From: an uncultured Pelagibacteraceae bacterium
Lineage (GTDB): Bacteria; Pseudomonadota; Alphaproteobacteria; Pelagibacterales; Pelagibacteraceae
Direction: 5' to 3'
Length of the DNA: 64,000 bases
Assembly (NCBI GenBank): GCA_902563555.1
Contig: CACEXM010000001.1
Location: 152,758-216,757 of the forward strand
The notes beneath the pieces were generated by a model, which saw only the letters and a program-made list of their open reading frames with translations, had not been told where the DNA came from and did not search any database. The position numbers and the translations under genes were made by a program. Of the stretch, positions 20,681 through 32,523 are shown piece by piece; the stretch's first letter is position 1; the number at the start of each line of letters is the position of its first letter.

Positions 20681-20682
20681 AA

Positions 20683-22872
20683 TTAATTCATGTAGTTTGA
20701 TAACCAATTAGTATTATATGATTTTAATTCGTCAATTGTAACTTTTGTCTTTTGATTAATAATCATATTTTTATCGATAATTTTACCTAATTCATCAAAG
20801 TGGACAGAGTTTTTGTTTAATATACTTATAACCTTTTTTAAATTTTTTGGGTCTATCTCAATTACATATCGTCCTTGATCTTCACAAAACAGGTATTCGA
20901 TTTCACTTATGAAATATTTAGGTTTATTAAATTCAATACCTTTATTTCCTTTTATACACATTTTACTAACGGCCGTAATTATTCCTCCAATAGATACATC
21001 ATGAGCGCTTCTAACAAGATTGCTTTTGATAAGTTGGAGAATTGTTTCACCATTATTTTTTTCATTAAAGAGATTTATTTCAGGTGGTGGTCCATTCTTT
21101 TCATTTAATATATTTCTCGCAAAAAGACTTTGGTCTAAGTGACCTTCAGTTTTACCAATTATTAAAACAAGATTATTTATTTCTTTAAAGTCCATAGTAA
21201 TCATTTGCTTGTAATCTTTTATTAAACCCACACCACCAATCGATGGGGTTGGTTTTATTCCAATTTCTTTTGTTTGGTTATAAAATGATACATTTCCAGA
21301 GACGACTGGAAATTTCAAATATTCACAAGCTTCACCTATTCCCTGGACACATTCAACAAACTCCCCCATGTTTTCTTCTTTCTCTGGACTTCCAAAGTTT
21401 AAACAATTTGTTATAGCAATTGGAGTTGCCCCAACTGAAATAAGATTTCTCCAACTTTCACAAACAACTTGTTTTCCACCTGTCAGGGGGTGAGCCCAAC
21501 AATAAATAGCTGAAGAGTCAACAGTTGCAGCCACTGCCTTATTGGTTCCGTGAACCCTTACAACACCCGAGTCACCACCAGGTTTTTGTATTGTATCTCC
21601 CATTACTGTGTGATCATACTGTTGCCAAATCCATTCTTTACTACAAACATTAGGATTTGATAAAATTTTATTTAAAACTTCTTTGATTTTAAACTTTTTA
21701 AATTCTTCCTTTTTGATTAAATTTTTTTTTGGTAATTTTGTTTTTTTCCATTTTCGATCATACATTGGAGAATTTTCAACTAAAGTATTAATCGGAATAC
21801 TAGCTACTTGTTTTTTATCATAATATAATTCAATGTTTTTTGTATTAGTTGTTTTACCAATTACGGCAAAATCTAAATCCCATTTATCAAATATTTTTTT
21901 TGCCAAATCTTCTTTTCCATTTTCTAAAACAATCAACATTCTTTCTTGGCTTTCAGAAAGCATAATTTCATAAGGTGTCATTTTACTTTCTCTGCATGGA
22001 ACCTTATTTAGATTTAATTCAATGCCTAAATTACCTTTTGAGGCCATTTCGATACTTGATGATGTAAGGCCTGCTGCACCCATGTCTTGTATTGCAATAA
22101 TTGAGTCTCCAGCCATTAATTCTAGACAAGCTTCAAGTAAAAGTTTTTCTGTAAAAGGATCTCCAACTTGAACGGTTGGTTTTTTTTCCTCTATTTTTTC
22201 ATCAAAACTAGCTGATGCCATACTTGCTCCATGAATACCATCTCGTCCTGTCTTTGAACCAACATAAATCACAGGTTTGTTAAGACCAGCGGCTTTTGAA
22301 TAAAAAATTTTATTTTTCTTAACTAATCCAAGTGTCATTGCATTGACTAAAATGTTGCCATTGTAAGAATTATCAAAAGACGTTTGCCCTGCAATAGTTG
22401 GAACACCCATGCAATTTCCATAACCCCCAATTCCATGAACCACTCCTCTTAAAAGATTTTTTGTTTTTTTGTGCTGTGAAGATCCAAAATGAATCGAGTT
22501 TAAATTTGCAATTGGTCTTGCACCCATTGTAAAAACATCTCTCATAATACCACCAACACCAGTGGCTGCCCCTTGATAAGGTTCAATAAAAGATGGATGA
22601 TTGTGACTTTCAATTTTGAAAACGATTGCATCTCCATCCTCAATATCAATTACACCTGCATTTTCTCCTGGTCCTTGAATTACTTTTTTTCCAGAAGTTG
22701 GTAGTTTTTTTAAATGAAGTCTTGATGATTTATAGGAACAGTGTTCATTCCACATTGCAGAGAAAATTCCAAGTTCAGTGAGATTGGGAATTCTTTTTAG
22801 CAGATCACAAATTTTTTTATATTCCTCTTTTTTTAAACCGTGATCTATAGCTATCTGTTCGTTAACTTCCAT
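20683..22872 (-). CDS. purL: Phosphoribosylformylglycinamidine synthase II
   Basis: [39 protein letters not shown]. Confidence 0.97.
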   Translation of the reverse strand: MEVNEQIAIDHGLKKEEYKKICDLLKRIPNLTELGIFSAMWNEHCSYKSSRLHLKKLPTSGKKVIQGPGENAGVIDIEDGDAIVFKIESHNHPSFIEPYQGAATGVGGIMRDVFTMGARPIANLNSIHFGSSQHKKTKNLLRGVVHGIGGYGNCMGVPTIAGQTSFDNSYNGNILVNAMTLGLVKKNKIFYSKAAGLNKPVIYVGSKTGRDGIHGASMASASFDEKIEEKKPTVQVGDPFTEKLLLEACLELMAGDSIIAIQDMGAAGLTSSSIEMASKGNLGIELNLNKVPCRESKMTPYEIMLSESQERMLIVLENGKEDLAKKIFDKWDLDFAVIGKTTNTKNIELYYDKKQVASIPINTLVENSPMYDRKWKKTKLPKKNLIKKEEFKKFKIKEVLNKILSNPNVCSKEWIWQQYDHTVMGDTIQKPGGDSGVVRVHGTNKAVAATVDSSAIYCWAHPLTGGKQVVCESWRNLISVGATPIAITNCLNFGSPEKEENMGEFVECVQGIGEACEYLKFPVVSGNVSFYNQTKEIGIKPTPSIGGVGLIKDYKQMITMDFKEINNLVLIIGKTEGHLDQSLFARNILNEKNGPPPEINLFNEKNNGETILQLIKSNLVRSAHDVSIGGIITAVSKMCIKGNKGIEFNKPKYFISEIEYLFCEDQGRYVIEIDPKNLKKVISILNKNSVHFDELGKIIDKNMIINQKTKVTIDELKSYNTNWLSNYMN

Positions 22873-23558
22873 TATTTAATATTATTTAAAAGATTTTTAA
22901 AAAAGATTGATCCATCTTCCCCAGACAAACTTTCATCTATCATTCTCTCAGGATGAGGCATCATACCTAAAACGTTTTTTTCTTTGTTAAAAATACCTGC
23001 AATATTATTTAATGAACCATTGGGATTAAATTTTTCTTCAGTTTTTCCATTATCATTGCAGTAATAAATAGCTACCTGATTATTATCTTGAATTTCTTTA
23101 AGTTGATCATTGGTACAAAAATAATTTCCCTCATTGTGAGCAATATGTAGCTCAAATACCTCTTTGTCTAAATTTTTAAAATATGGATTATCTTTACTAT
23201 CAATTTTTACAAAAACATTTTTACAAATAAATTCTAGATATTTATTTCTCAACAAAACTCCTGGAACTAATCCACTTTCAACCAGTATCTGAAAACCATT
23301 ACAAATTCCCATCACTAAACCACCTGATTTTGCAAAATTGATTACTGATTGCATTATCTTTGATTTAGAAGCCATGCTCCCACATCTCAAATAGTCACCA
23401 TATGAAAATCCCCCGGGAAGCACTACCAAATCAGATTTAGGTAATTCATTATCGTTATGCCAGACCATTTGATTTTTAAAACCAAACTTATTCAGTGCGA
23501 CGTGCATATCTCTATCACAATTTGAACCTGGAAAAGTAATTACTGCTGATTTCATCAA
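22872..23558 (-). CDS. purQ: Phosphoribosylformylglycinamidine synthase I
   Basis: [50 protein letters not shown]. Confidence 0.96.
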   Translation of the reverse strand: MMKSAVITFPGSNCDRDMHVALNKFGFKNQMVWHNDNELPKSDLVVLPGGFSYGDYLRCGSMASKSKIMQSVINFAKSGGLVMGICNGFQILVESGLVPGVLLRNKYLEFICKNVFVKIDSKDNPYFKNLDKEVFELHIAHNEGNYFCTNDQLKEIQDNNQVAIYYCNDNGKTEEKFNPNGSLNNIAGIFNKEKNVLGMMPHPERMIDESLSGEDGSIFFKNLLNNIK

Positions 23559-23801
23559 TTATTGTATCTCAATAATCTTATAATTCTCTATTACAAGATT
23601 CGCTAAGAGTTTATTACACATATCCTCAACAATCTTTTGAGCTTTTTTGGGATCATTTTCTTTTACGTCAATTTCAAAATATTTGCCTTGTCTAACTTCA
23701 TTAATGTCTTTAAATCCCATTCCATCTAAAGTTTGATGTATTACTTTTCCTTGCGGATCCAAAACATCTTTTTTTAAAGTGATAATTGCAGAAACCTTCA
23801 T
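23559..23801 (-). CDS. purS: Phosphoribosylformylglycinamidine synthase, PurS subunit
   Basis: [33 protein letters not shown]; located between purQ and purC. Confidence 0.95.
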   Translation of the reverse strand: MKVSAIITLKKDVLDPQGKVIHQTLDGMGFKDINEVRQGKYFEIDVKENDPKKAQKIVEDMCNKLLANLVIENYKIIEIQ

Positions 23802-24583
23802 TTACTTTTTTTTTTAACTGAAGATAATTTTGTAACATTGACCGCAGTAAGATTAGATTGTTCATGTAAAATTCCTAATCTTTTTGCAACTTCAGTATAT
23901 GCAGGAATCAAATCTCCCAAATCTTTCCTAAATCTATCTTTATCTAGTTTCTTTTCAGTAATAGAGTCCCACAATCGACAAGTATCTGGACTAATTTCAT
24001 CAGCTAAAATAACTTCACTCTTACCATTTATTTTTATTCTTCCAAATTCAAGTTTAAAGTCTATCAACTTGATACCAACGCCTCTAAACATACCAATCAT
24101 GAAATCGTTAATTCTTAGGATCATTTTCTTTACTTTTTCTATTTCTTTTTTTGAGGCCCACTCAAAAGCATAGATATGGTCCTCGGCTATTAAGGGGTCT
24201 CCAAGTTCATCATCTTTCAAACAGTATTCAACTAGGGGTTCTTTAAGAACCGTTCCATCTTCAATTCCAAGTCTTTTTGTTAAAGAGCCGGTAGCAACAT
24301 TTCTTACAACAAACTCAATTGGAATAATTTCTACTAATTTGATTAATTGCTCTCTCATATTTAATCTTTTTACTAAATGATTTTTAATTCCTATTTGAGA
24401 CAGATTAGAAAGTATGTGCTCTGAAATACGATTATTTAATACACCTTTTCCTTGTATAGTACTTTTTTTTTGATTATTAAAAGCAGTAGCATCGTCTTTA
24501 AAATATTGGATAACTAAATTTTTATCAGAAGAAGCATAAATGATTTTTGCTTTACCTTCGTATAATTTTTTTCCTTTTTTCAT
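23798..24583 (-). CDS. purC: SAICAR synthase
   Basis: [48 protein letters not shown]. Confidence 0.96.
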   Translation of the reverse strand: MKKGKKLYEGKAKIIYASSDKNLVIQYFKDDATAFNNQKKSTIQGKGVLNNRISEHILSNLSQIGIKNHLVKRLNMREQLIKLVEIIPIEFVVRNVATGSLTKRLGIEDGTVLKEPLVEYCLKDDELGDPLIAEDHIYAFEWASKKEIEKVKKMILRINDFMIGMFRGVGIKLIDFKLEFGRIKINGKSEVILADEISPDTCRLWDSITEKKLDKDRFRKDLGDLIPAYTEVAKRLGILHEQSNLTAVNVTKLSSVKKKSK

Positions 24584-25875
24584 TACCTGAATACTCTTCT
24601 AAATATTAAGTTCACATTCTTAAAATGTTTAGCGTAACTAAAAATAGATTGTAATTTTTTGGGTGAAATTTTGCTCATTATATATTTGTCAGTCTGAATG
24701 ACGCTATATAAGTCTAAATTTTCTGCAAAACATTTTTTTGCATAATTTTGTATCATTCTATAAGATTTTTCTCTGCTCAATCCAGTTTTAGTTAATTCTA
24801 ACATCAATTCTTGAGAAAAAATTAATCCTTTTGTTAGATTTAAATTTTGTAACATTTTTTTTGGATAAACAATCATATTATCTAATATATTAGCCAGTCT
24901 TACTAAAGCGAAATCAAGAGTGATGTTTGCGTCTGGCCCTATATTTCTCTCTACACTTGAATGTGAAATATCTCTTTCGTGCCATAAAGCAATATTTTCT
25001 AAGGCTGGCACAACCGCACTTCTTACCATTCTTGATAAGCCTGTGAGATTTTCACTTAAGATAGGATTTTTTTTATGTGGCATTGCTGAGGATCCTTTTT
25101 GATTTTTGGAAAAATATTCTTGTAATTCATATACCTCTGTTCTTTGAAGATGTCTTATTTCTGTTGCAACTCTTTCAATTGATCCAGCAATAATACCTAA
25201 GACTGAAAAATAAAAAGCATGACGATCACGAGGAATTATTTGAGTTGAAATTGGTTCAACCTTTAACCCAAGTTTTTTAGCAACATGTTGTTCGACTTTT
25301 GGTGAAATATTTGCAAAAGTTCCAACAGCTCCTGATATTGCACATGTAGAAACCTCATCAATTGCATCAATTAATCTTTTTTTATTTCTTTTAAACTCCT
25401 CATAAAAAGATGCTAATTTAAGACCAAATGTAATTGGCTCAGCATGTATACCGTGACTTCTTCCCATACAAGGAATAAATTTATATTTACGCGCTTGTTT
25501 TTTTAGTACTTTTAAAATTTGATCTAAATCTTTGACAAGAATTTTTCCTGATTGAACTAATTGAATATTAAAACTTGTATCTACAACATCTGACGAAGTC
25601 ATACCCTGGTGGAGATATCTTGCTTTAAGTCCTGCTTTTTCAGTAACAGATGTTAAAAAAGCAATCACATCATGTTTAACCTGACTTTCTAATTGATGAA
25701 TTCTTTTTACATTAATTCTTGCTTTTTTTCTAACCGTTGAGGAAACTCCTTTTGGAATTTGGTTCAGTTTTTCCATTGCATGAGCCGCAGCGATTTCTAC
25801 ATCAAGCCAAATCTTATACTTATTTTCTTCAGACCATATGTCTGTTAATTCTTTACGAGAGTATCTTTTTATCAT
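24583..25875 (-). CDS. purB: Adenylosuccinate lyase
   Basis: Fumarase/ASL signature [30 protein letters not shown]. Confidence 0.95.
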   Translation of the reverse strand: MIKRYSRKELTDIWSEENKYKIWLDVEIAAAHAMEKLNQIPKGVSSTVRKKARINVKRIHQLESQVKHDVIAFLTSVTEKAGLKARYLHQGMTSSDVVDTSFNIQLVQSGKILVKDLDQILKVLKKQARKYKFIPCMGRSHGIHAEPITFGLKLASFYEEFKRNKKRLIDAIDEVSTCAISGAVGTFANISPKVEQHVAKKLGLKVEPISTQIIPRDRHAFYFSVLGIIAGSIERVATEIRHLQRTEVYELQEYFSKNQKGSSAMPHKKNPILSENLTGLSRMVRSAVVPALENIALWHERDISHSSVERNIGPDANITLDFALVRLANILDNMIVYPKKMLQNLNLTKGLIFSQELMLELTKTGLSREKSYRMIQNYAKKCFAENLDLYSVIQTDKYIMSKISPKKLQSIFSYAKHFKNVNLIFRRVFR

Positions 25876-26648
25876 TAATTGTATGGTGGCTTAGAATATC
25901 CTTTAGCAGATTCTGTAAAGATTTCATAACCATTTTCAGTTATTCCTATTGTATGCTCAAATTGTGCTGATAAAGATTTATCTTTTGTAACAGCAGTCCA
26001 ACCATCGTTTAAAACTTTAGTATCAAATTTCCCAGAATTTATCATTGGCTCTATTGTAAAAGTCATACCTGGTATTAATTCCATGCCAGTGTTTTTATTA
26101 CCATAGTGTAAAATATTAGGTGCTTCATGAAATACAGTTCCAATTCCATGACCACAAAAATCTTTTACAACTGAAAAACCCTTTTCTTCGACATAAGATT
26201 GAATTTCGTGCCCAATATCACCAAGCTTTATTCCCGGTTTAAGAATTTTAATTGCTTTCATCATTCCCTCATAAGTAGCATCAATTAAATTATTTAATTT
26301 TACTGATGTTTTGCCAACACAAAACATTCTACTAGTATCCCCATAATGATTATCAATGATTGCAGTAACATCTACATTTAAAGCATCACCATCTTGCAAA
26401 ATTCTATCTTCCGAAGGTATTCCGTGACAGACAACATGATTTAAAGATGTACAAAGTGATTTTTCAAACCCTCTATAAAAAAGTGGAGCAGAGTGACCAC
26501 CGTTATCTCTTATAAATTCGTAGCCAAGTTTATCTATATAATTTGTAGTAACACCTTCCTTAATATTTTCAGTGAGCATATCTAAAGTCTTTGCAGCAAG
26601 TTTTCCTGCAATTCTCATCTTTTCAAATTTTTCAGAGTAGTTATTCAT
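25875..26648 (-). CDS. map: Methionine aminopeptidase type I
   Basis: NHVVCHGIPSEDRILQDGDALNVDVT, GHGIGTVFHEAPNILHY, MTFTIEPMI. Confidence 0.96.
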   Translation of the reverse strand: MNNYSEKFEKMRIAGKLAAKTLDMLTENIKEGVTTNYIDKLGYEFIRDNGGHSAPLFYRGFEKSLCTSLNHVVCHGIPSEDRILQDGDALNVDVTAIIDNHYGDTSRMFCVGKTSVKLNNLIDATYEGMMKAIKILKPGIKLGDIGHEIQSYVEEKGFSVVKDFCGHGIGTVFHEAPNILHYGNKNTGMELIPGMTFTIEPMINSGKFDTKVLNDGWTAVTKDKSLSAQFEHTIGITENGYEIFTESAKGYSKPPYN

Positions 26649-27354
26649 TTATAATTTTTAATTTTTTTTCGATCAAAATTTTTTTTGAACTAATTTTACA
26701 TCTATACGCTAAAAAATTTACTCCTGCTTTTTTAGCAATTCGATAATTACTATAATATTCTGGGTCTATGTCTTTTGCTATTTTAAAGTTTTCCATATTT
26801 TGTATTTGTACTAGAAAAATTAAGTATGCTTTATAACCTTTTTTTATGGCATCAATAAGGGTGAGCAAATGTTTTGATCCTCTTGAGGTAATTGCATCAG
26901 GAAATTCAGCAGTTTTCTCATCACGAAAAAGCGTTACGTTTTTTACCTCTATAAAGATCTTTTTATTATTTTTTTCAGCCAAAAAATCGAATCTTGTCTC
27001 TTTATTGAAAAAAACTTCTGGTTTGATTATTTCATTATTTTTTAACTCACTTATAAGATTTTCTATAAGACCATTATGAACAATTTTGTTAGCTAAATGG
27101 GTATTTACCCCAACAAGATTTCCCTTAGCTTTTAAAATTTGAAGTGTGTACTTCAACTTCCTTTTTGGATCATCGTTTTTTAAAAGATAGGCCTCATTCC
27201 CCTCATCTAACAAACCTTTCATCGATCCTGTATTAGGACAATGTGCCGTAACCACTTGATTATCTAATTTAACATCAACAAAAAAACGTTTATATCTTTT
27301 GATTAATTTGCCTTTTATTAAAGACTTGGTAAATTCCATTTTCAAATTATACAT
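26641..27354 (-). CDS. sfsA: SfsA-family sugar fermentation stimulation protein
   Basis: VTAHCPNTGSMKGLL, FIEVKNVTL, FPDAITSRGSKHL. Confidence 0.92.
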   Translation of the reverse strand: MYNLKMEFTKSLIKGKLIKRYKRFFVDVKLDNQVVTAHCPNTGSMKGLLDEGNEAYLLKNDDPKRKLKYTLQILKAKGNLVGVNTHLANKIVHNGLIENLISELKNNEIIKPEVFFNKETRFDFLAEKNNKKIFIEVKNVTLFRDEKTAEFPDAITSRGSKHLLTLIDAIKKGYKAYLIFLVQIQNMENFKIAKDIDPEYYSNYRIAKKAGVNFLAYRCKISSKKILIEKKLKIINE

Positions 27355-27360
27355 ATAATA

Positions 27361-28110
27361 ATGAGTAAAAACAAAAAAGTTAATGCTGCAATTCTTATAA
27401 TTGGTAATGAAATTTTATCAGGAAGAACTCAGGACACAAATACTACCACATTAGCTCTTTGGCTTAATTCAATCGGTATAAAAGTAAACGAGGTAAGAGT
27501 TATTCCTGATGTAGAGAAAACAATAGTCGATACTCTTAATGTTTTAAGAAAATCTAATGATTATGTTTTTACAACTGGTGGAATCGGTCCTACGCATGAT
27601 GATATTACTGCACAATCCGTTTCAAAAGCTTTCAATCGAAAGTATGAAATACATAAAGAAGCTTTTAAAATTTTAGATACTTATTATAAAAAAGGGGAAT
27701 TCAATGAGGGCAGACAAAGAATGGCATGGATGCCTGAAAATGCAGAATTAATTTTAAATCCAACAAGTGGTGCTCCAGGTTTTAGTGTTGAAAATGTATT
27801 TTGTTTACCAGGTGTACCATCAATAATGAAGTCTATGTTGGGAGGATTGAAGAATAAATTAGCTGGTGGAGAACCAATTTTAAGTCATACAATTAATTTA
27901 AGAACTGTTGAAAGTGAAATTGCTAACTCTTTGATGAAAGTTCAAGATCAAAACCAAGATGTTGAAATTGGAAGTTATCCTTTTTTTCATGCTGGTAAGT
28001 TAGGAGTATCAATCGTTTTGAGATCTGAAAATCAATCTAAAATTGACTACTGCAACACTCAAATTCTAAAATTTATAAAAGAAAAAGATATAGAAATTGT
28101 AGAGAGATAA
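27361..28110 (+). CDS. Molybdopterin-binding / CinA N-terminal-like protein
   Basis: AAILIIGNEILSGRTQDTNTTTLALWLNSIGIKV, FTTGGIGPTHDDITAQSV, SGAPGFSVENVFCLPGVPSIM. Confidence 0.85.
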   Translation: MSKNKKVNAAILIIGNEILSGRTQDTNTTTLALWLNSIGIKVNEVRVIPDVEKTIVDTLNVLRKSNDYVFTTGGIGPTHDDITAQSVSKAFNRKYEIHKEAFKILDTYYKKGEFNEGRQRMAWMPENAELILNPTSGAPGFSVENVFCLPGVPSIMKSMLGGLKNKLAGGEPILSHTINLRTVESEIANSLMKVQDQNQDVEIGSYPFFHAGKLGVSIVLRSENQSKIDYCNTQILKFIKEKDIEIVER

Positions 28111-28512
28111 ATGCTTTACTTTGCCTACGGTAGTAATCTTCATCACATTCAAATGAAAAGAAGATGTAAGGATAGCATTTTTCTAAAAAAGATAGATTTA
28201 AAAGATTTCAGATTAACTTTTCGAAGTAAATATAGAGCAGCTGACATTGAACCCAAAAAAAATTCAATGGTTCCAGGCGGTTTATTTGAAATATCAAAGA
28301 GTGATGAAAAAAAACTAGATGTCTATGAAGATTTTCCTGTTTTATATAAAAAATATTACTTTTTGTATGAGGGAAAAAAAATAATGACTTATACCATGAC
28401 TAAAAAAACACCTTTTAGATTTCCAACAGAAAGATATTTAAATGTAGTCAAGCGTGGGTACAAAGATTGCAAACTTGATTTAAAATTTTTAGAAAAAGCT
28501 CTTATTAAATAA
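28111..28512 (+). CDS. Gamma-glutamylcyclotransferase family protein
   Basis: MLYFAYGSNLHHIQMKRRC and GGLFEISKSDEKKLDVYE are AIG2/GGCT fold motifs. Confidence 0.85.
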   Translation: MLYFAYGSNLHHIQMKRRCKDSIFLKKIDLKDFRLTFRSKYRAADIEPKKNSMVPGGLFEISKSDEKKLDVYEDFPVLYKKYYFLYEGKKIMTYTMTKKTPFRFPTERYLNVVKRGYKDCKLDLKFLEKALIK

Positions 28513-28519
28513 ATATTTT

Positions 28520-29962
28520 TCAACCAACAATTAAAGTGTCTTTGGATCCGCCACCTTGTGAACTATTTACAATAGTACTACCTTTTCTCAAAGCTACTCT
28601 TGTTAGTCCGCCTGAAGTTACATAATTTGATTTTCCTGTTAAAACGAATGGTCTTAAATCAACATGTCTTGGCTCGATATTATTATTAGTTATAGTTGGA
28701 CCAGTTGATAACACTTCTAGTGGTTGAGCAATAAATTCTCTTGGATTTTTTAAAATTTTCTGTCTTACCTCTTCAATCTCTTTTTTTGGTGCTTTGGGTC
28801 CTATCATTAAACCATAGCCACCTGAAGCATTTGCGGGTTTTACAACTAACTTGGATAGATTTTCCAAAACATATTTTTTTTGATCTTCTTCATGACACAA
28901 ATATGTTTCTACTTGGTTTAACAAAGGTTGTTCACCTAAATAATAAGTAATCATCTTATTTACATACGAATAGACGACTTTGTCATCTGCAACCCCCGTT
29001 CCTATCGCATTTAAGATACCAACATTTTTTTTTAACCAGCATTTAAATAAACCTGGAACTCCAATCAAAGAATCTTTGTTAAATACTTTGGGATCTAGAA
29101 AACTGTCATCAAGTCTTCTATAAATACAGTCAACTTTAAGAGGTCCTTTAACAGTTTTCATATATACATTATCATCTTCAACAAAAAGGTCCTTACCTTC
29201 AACTAAAGCAATTCCCATTTGCTCTGCTAAAAATGAATGTTCAAAGTAAGCTGAATTATAAATTCCTGGAGTTAAAACAACCATGTGAGGATTAGCTGTC
29301 TTTTTTGGAATACACTCAACCATACAATTGTATAATTTATTAGTGTACTGGTGAATTGATGAAACCTTATATCTAGAAAATAGTTCTGGAAAAACATCCA
29401 TCATAACCATTCTATTCTCAAGCATATAAGAGACACCTGATGGTACTCTTAAATTATCTTCAAGAACTAAATATTCCCCATTTTTATTTCTTATTAAATC
29501 GATCCCGGATATATTAGACCAAGCTTTAAACTTTGGCGAAAACCCTTCACACTGTTTTATATAATAGGGAGATTTTAAAATTAAGTCTGCAGGTATTATC
29601 TTGTCTTTAAAAATTTTTTTTTGATTGTAGATATCATCAATAAAAAGATTAAGAGCTTTGGCTCTTTGTTTTAAACCTTTGGAAATTTTATTCCAAACAG
29701 GTTTTGGTATTATTCTTGGAATAATATCTAACGGCCATTTTTTTTCTTCGGCTCTATTATTTGCAGCGTAAACTCTAAAGTTTATTCCCCTGGCGCTTAT
29801 TGTACTCTGACAATTTTTTTCAATTTCTTGTAGTTTCTTTTTGCCGTACTTTTCTAAAATACCAGATATTATTTTTGCGTGTTTTCTTAATTTGTTGTCC
29901 GCTGTAAAATAACCATCATATGCATTTTTGGCGTTGTAATCTTTCCATAATTTAGAGGCCAT
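28520..29962 (-). CDS. Circularly permuted ATP-grasp type 2 protein
   Basis: Full-length CP-ATPgrasp_2 pattern (SPYYIKQCEGFSPKFKAWSNISGIDLIRNKNGEYLVLEDNLRVPSGVSYMLENR, KPANASGGYGLMIGP). Confidence 0.85.
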   Translation of the reverse strand: MASKLWKDYNAKNAYDGYFTADNKLRKHAKIISGILEKYGKKKLQEIEKNCQSTISARGINFRVYAANNRAEEKKWPLDIIPRIIPKPVWNKISKGLKQRAKALNLFIDDIYNQKKIFKDKIIPADLILKSPYYIKQCEGFSPKFKAWSNISGIDLIRNKNGEYLVLEDNLRVPSGVSYMLENRMVMMDVFPELFSRYKVSSIHQYTNKLYNCMVECIPKKTANPHMVVLTPGIYNSAYFEHSFLAEQMGIALVEGKDLFVEDDNVYMKTVKGPLKVDCIYRRLDDSFLDPKVFNKDSLIGVPGLFKCWLKKNVGILNAIGTGVADDKVVYSYVNKMITYYLGEQPLLNQVETYLCHEEDQKKYVLENLSKLVVKPANASGGYGLMIGPKAPKKEIEEVRQKILKNPREFIAQPLEVLSTGPTITNNNIEPRHVDLRPFVLTGKSNYVTSGGLTRVALRKGSTIVNSSQGGGSKDTLIVG

Positions 29963-30071
29963 AAAATATCTTCAAATTTTAAATTAATTAATTCAATTGT
30001 ATAATTGTTATACCTGTTATGTAAGAAATAGATTATACATTATGCAAATTTAAAAATATTGCTTAAAAATA

Positions 30072-30797
30072 ATGACTTATTGTATTGGTATAAAAGCAAA
30101 TGATGGCCTAGTTTTTGCATCAGACTCTAGAACGAATGCTGGGTTAGATAATGTAAATATTTACTCAAAAATGTTTACTTATGATGTTGGTGACAGAACT
30201 ATTGTAATCGTTACCTCTGGAAATTTAGGTACCTCTCAAGCTGTATACAAATCTATTGAAAAAGATTTAGAGAACACATCTGGAGAACTCAATTTGAATA
30301 CTTGTAAAGATTTTGACCAAATAGCTTCTTACGTTGGATCGCTAAATATAAAACATTCAATGCCAAAAGGCATTAATACAGATACAGTTTTGCTTGGTTC
30401 AACTTTTATAGTTGGTGGACAAATTAAGGATCAACCGATGGAACTTTACCTAGTTTACCCGCAAGGTAATTATATCAAACCAGCAGACAGTAAACCTTAT
30501 TTAGTAATTGGTGAGGTTAAATATGGTAAACCAATTTTAGATAGAGTTATAAAACCTGATGTGTCTATTGGAGATGCTTCTAGATGTGCTTTGATTTCAA
30601 TCGACTCTACTTTAAAAAGTGACTTAACTGTTGGGCCACCAATTGATTTCGTGGTTTATAAAAAAGATGGATATAAAATTCTTTCACAAAAATGTTTGAA
30701 TATTGCTGATGATGAATATTCTAAAGTATGCAATCAATGGTCAGATGGTATATTCAAAATTTTCAACTCTTTTCCAAGATTTGATTGGGAAAAATAA
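30072..30797 (+). CDS. Proteasome-type protease (Anbu-like)
   Basis: MTYCIGIKANDGLVFASDSRTNAGLDNVNIYSKMF; N-terminal Thr nucleophile context and Anbu family pattern. Confidence 0.85.
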   Translation: MTYCIGIKANDGLVFASDSRTNAGLDNVNIYSKMFTYDVGDRTIVIVTSGNLGTSQAVYKSIEKDLENTSGELNLNTCKDFDQIASYVGSLNIKHSMPKGINTDTVLLGSTFIVGGQIKDQPMELYLVYPQGNYIKPADSKPYLVIGEVKYGKPILDRVIKPDVSIGDASRCALISIDSTLKSDLTVGPPIDFVVYKKDGYKILSQKCLNIADDEYSKVCNQWSDGIFKIFNSFPRFDWEK

Positions 30798-30798
30798 T

Positions 30799-32523
30799 TT
30801 ATCTATTAGATAACCAGATTGTTTGACAAGGATCTAGTTTAATTCTTTTATCAAGTGTAAAAAATATTTTACTCCCTAATAAGTCCCTATATTTTAAAAA
30901 CTTTTGATTTAACTTAAAATATTGCATTTCTGAAGAGAGATTTGTTATGCAAATTATGGTTTGTTTTTTATCAATACTTTCTCTTTTAAAAGAAAATATT
31001 TTTGGTCCAAGATTAATATTCTCTCTATTTGCGTTTGGATGAAACGCTTTTTGTTTCTTTTTGATATTCAGTAGATTTGAAATTTTTTTATAAAAATAAT
31101 TCTCTTTAGAGTCTTTGTTATTAAGTTTGTTTGAAATATTTTTTAAATTCCATTTATATCTATTAACATCTCGATTATTTCCAGTAATAACAAATTTTGC
31201 TTCATCATTAGATGTACCAAACATGGAGTTGAAATAAATCGCTGGCACTCCTTCGAATGCAATCATTATTGAATGAGCAGAGATATATCTTTCAAATGCA
31301 AACTTACCATTATCGTAATTTGTTTTTTTTAGGGCATCAAATATTGTTATATTTGCCTCATAAACCCTTTTTGATTTATTTTGAATTTTTCTATAAGAAA
31401 ACTTTGATCCATTTTTTTTTAACCTGTTAAGAAAATCTTTTAAAACTTTGTTACTTAATAATCCTTCAGTGGGTCTCATTCCAATTCCATCATGGGATGC
31501 AATGAAATTTAAATAACAATTTCCATTTTTACTTTTTGGAAGTTTTTTACTCCAATTATAAAGATACGAATTGTTTTCAAATAAAAAAGCATGGATTAAT
31601 AAAGGTGGTAAGGAAAAATTATATATCCAATTAGCTTCATCATTTTTTCCAAAGTAACTTAAATTTTCTTTTTCAGGCAAGTTTGTTTCCGTAACTATTA
31701 AGGTTTGAGTATTAAGTAAGCCAGAAATCATTCTAAGGAGTTTTATGATTTCATGTGTTTTACTTAAGTTAATACATTTTGTTCCGCTTTCTTTCCAAAG
31801 ATAAGCAATTGCATCTAACCTAAAAATAGTCACTCCATGATTTATTAGGTTAATCATGATCTTTATAAAGCGCAATAACACTGCTGGGTTTTTAAAATTT
31901 AAATCTAATTGATCTGGACTGAATGTTCGCCAAAGATAGTCAGTTTTGTTAAAAATATTTATTTTTTTTAAAAGTTTATGATCTCTTGGCCTTACAACTT
32001 TTGAGGTATTAAATTTCGAGTCTACAGTTAAAAAATAATCTTTACCGGGTCTTTTTGCTTTTAAAAAATTTTTAAACCATAAACCTCTTGCAGATGAATG
32101 ATTAATGACAATATCCGCCATGATATCACTTTTTTTTGAAAAACTTTTTATATCTGACCAATTGCCAAGCTTACCATCTATTTTGTAATGATCTTTTACT
32201 GCAAAGCCACTATCACTACTTGATGGATAAAATGGTAAAAAGTGAACAGTGTTAAAATTTTTACTTAATTTTTTTTGAAAGAAGTTTTTAAATACCTTTA
32301 TTGAATGTTTTTGATTTTGCGCAAAAATGCTATCACCATAGCATATAAGCATTGAAGTTTTTTCAGTTATATTCTTTATCTTTTTTTTATTTTTTTGATT
32401 GAATTGGTTTAAAAGTTGTACAACTTCACTAGTATAAAAATTGACATCTTCTTTGGTGCAGTGTGATTGATAAATATTATTTAGCTTAAAGTAGATCTTT
32501 TTTTGATTTGTTTTGGATAACAT
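30799..32523 (-). CDS. GH13 sugar phosphorylase (sucrose / glucosylglycerate phosphorylase-like)
   Basis: HFLPFYPSSSDSGFAVKDHYKIDGKLGNWSDI, MADIVINHSSARGLWF, IFRLDAIAYLWKESGT, NFIASHDGIGMRPTEGLL match the GH13_18 pattern. Confidence 0.85.
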   Translation of the reverse strand: MLSKTNQKKIYFKLNNIYQSHCTKEDVNFYTSEVVQLLNQFNQKNKKKIKNITEKTSMLICYGDSIFAQNQKHSIKVFKNFFQKKLSKNFNTVHFLPFYPSSSDSGFAVKDHYKIDGKLGNWSDIKSFSKKSDIMADIVINHSSARGLWFKNFLKAKRPGKDYFLTVDSKFNTSKVVRPRDHKLLKKINIFNKTDYLWRTFSPDQLDLNFKNPAVLLRFIKIMINLINHGVTIFRLDAIAYLWKESGTKCINLSKTHEIIKLLRMISGLLNTQTLIVTETNLPEKENLSYFGKNDEANWIYNFSLPPLLIHAFLFENNSYLYNWSKKLPKSKNGNCYLNFIASHDGIGMRPTEGLLSNKVLKDFLNRLKKNGSKFSYRKIQNKSKRVYEANITIFDALKKTNYDNGKFAFERYISAHSIMIAFEGVPAIYFNSMFGTSNDEAKFVITGNNRDVNRYKWNLKNISNKLNNKDSKENYFYKKISNLLNIKKKQKAFHPNANRENINLGPKIFSFKRESIDKKQTIICITNLSSEMQYFKLNQKFLKYRDLLGSKIFFTLDKRIKLDPCQTIWLSNR

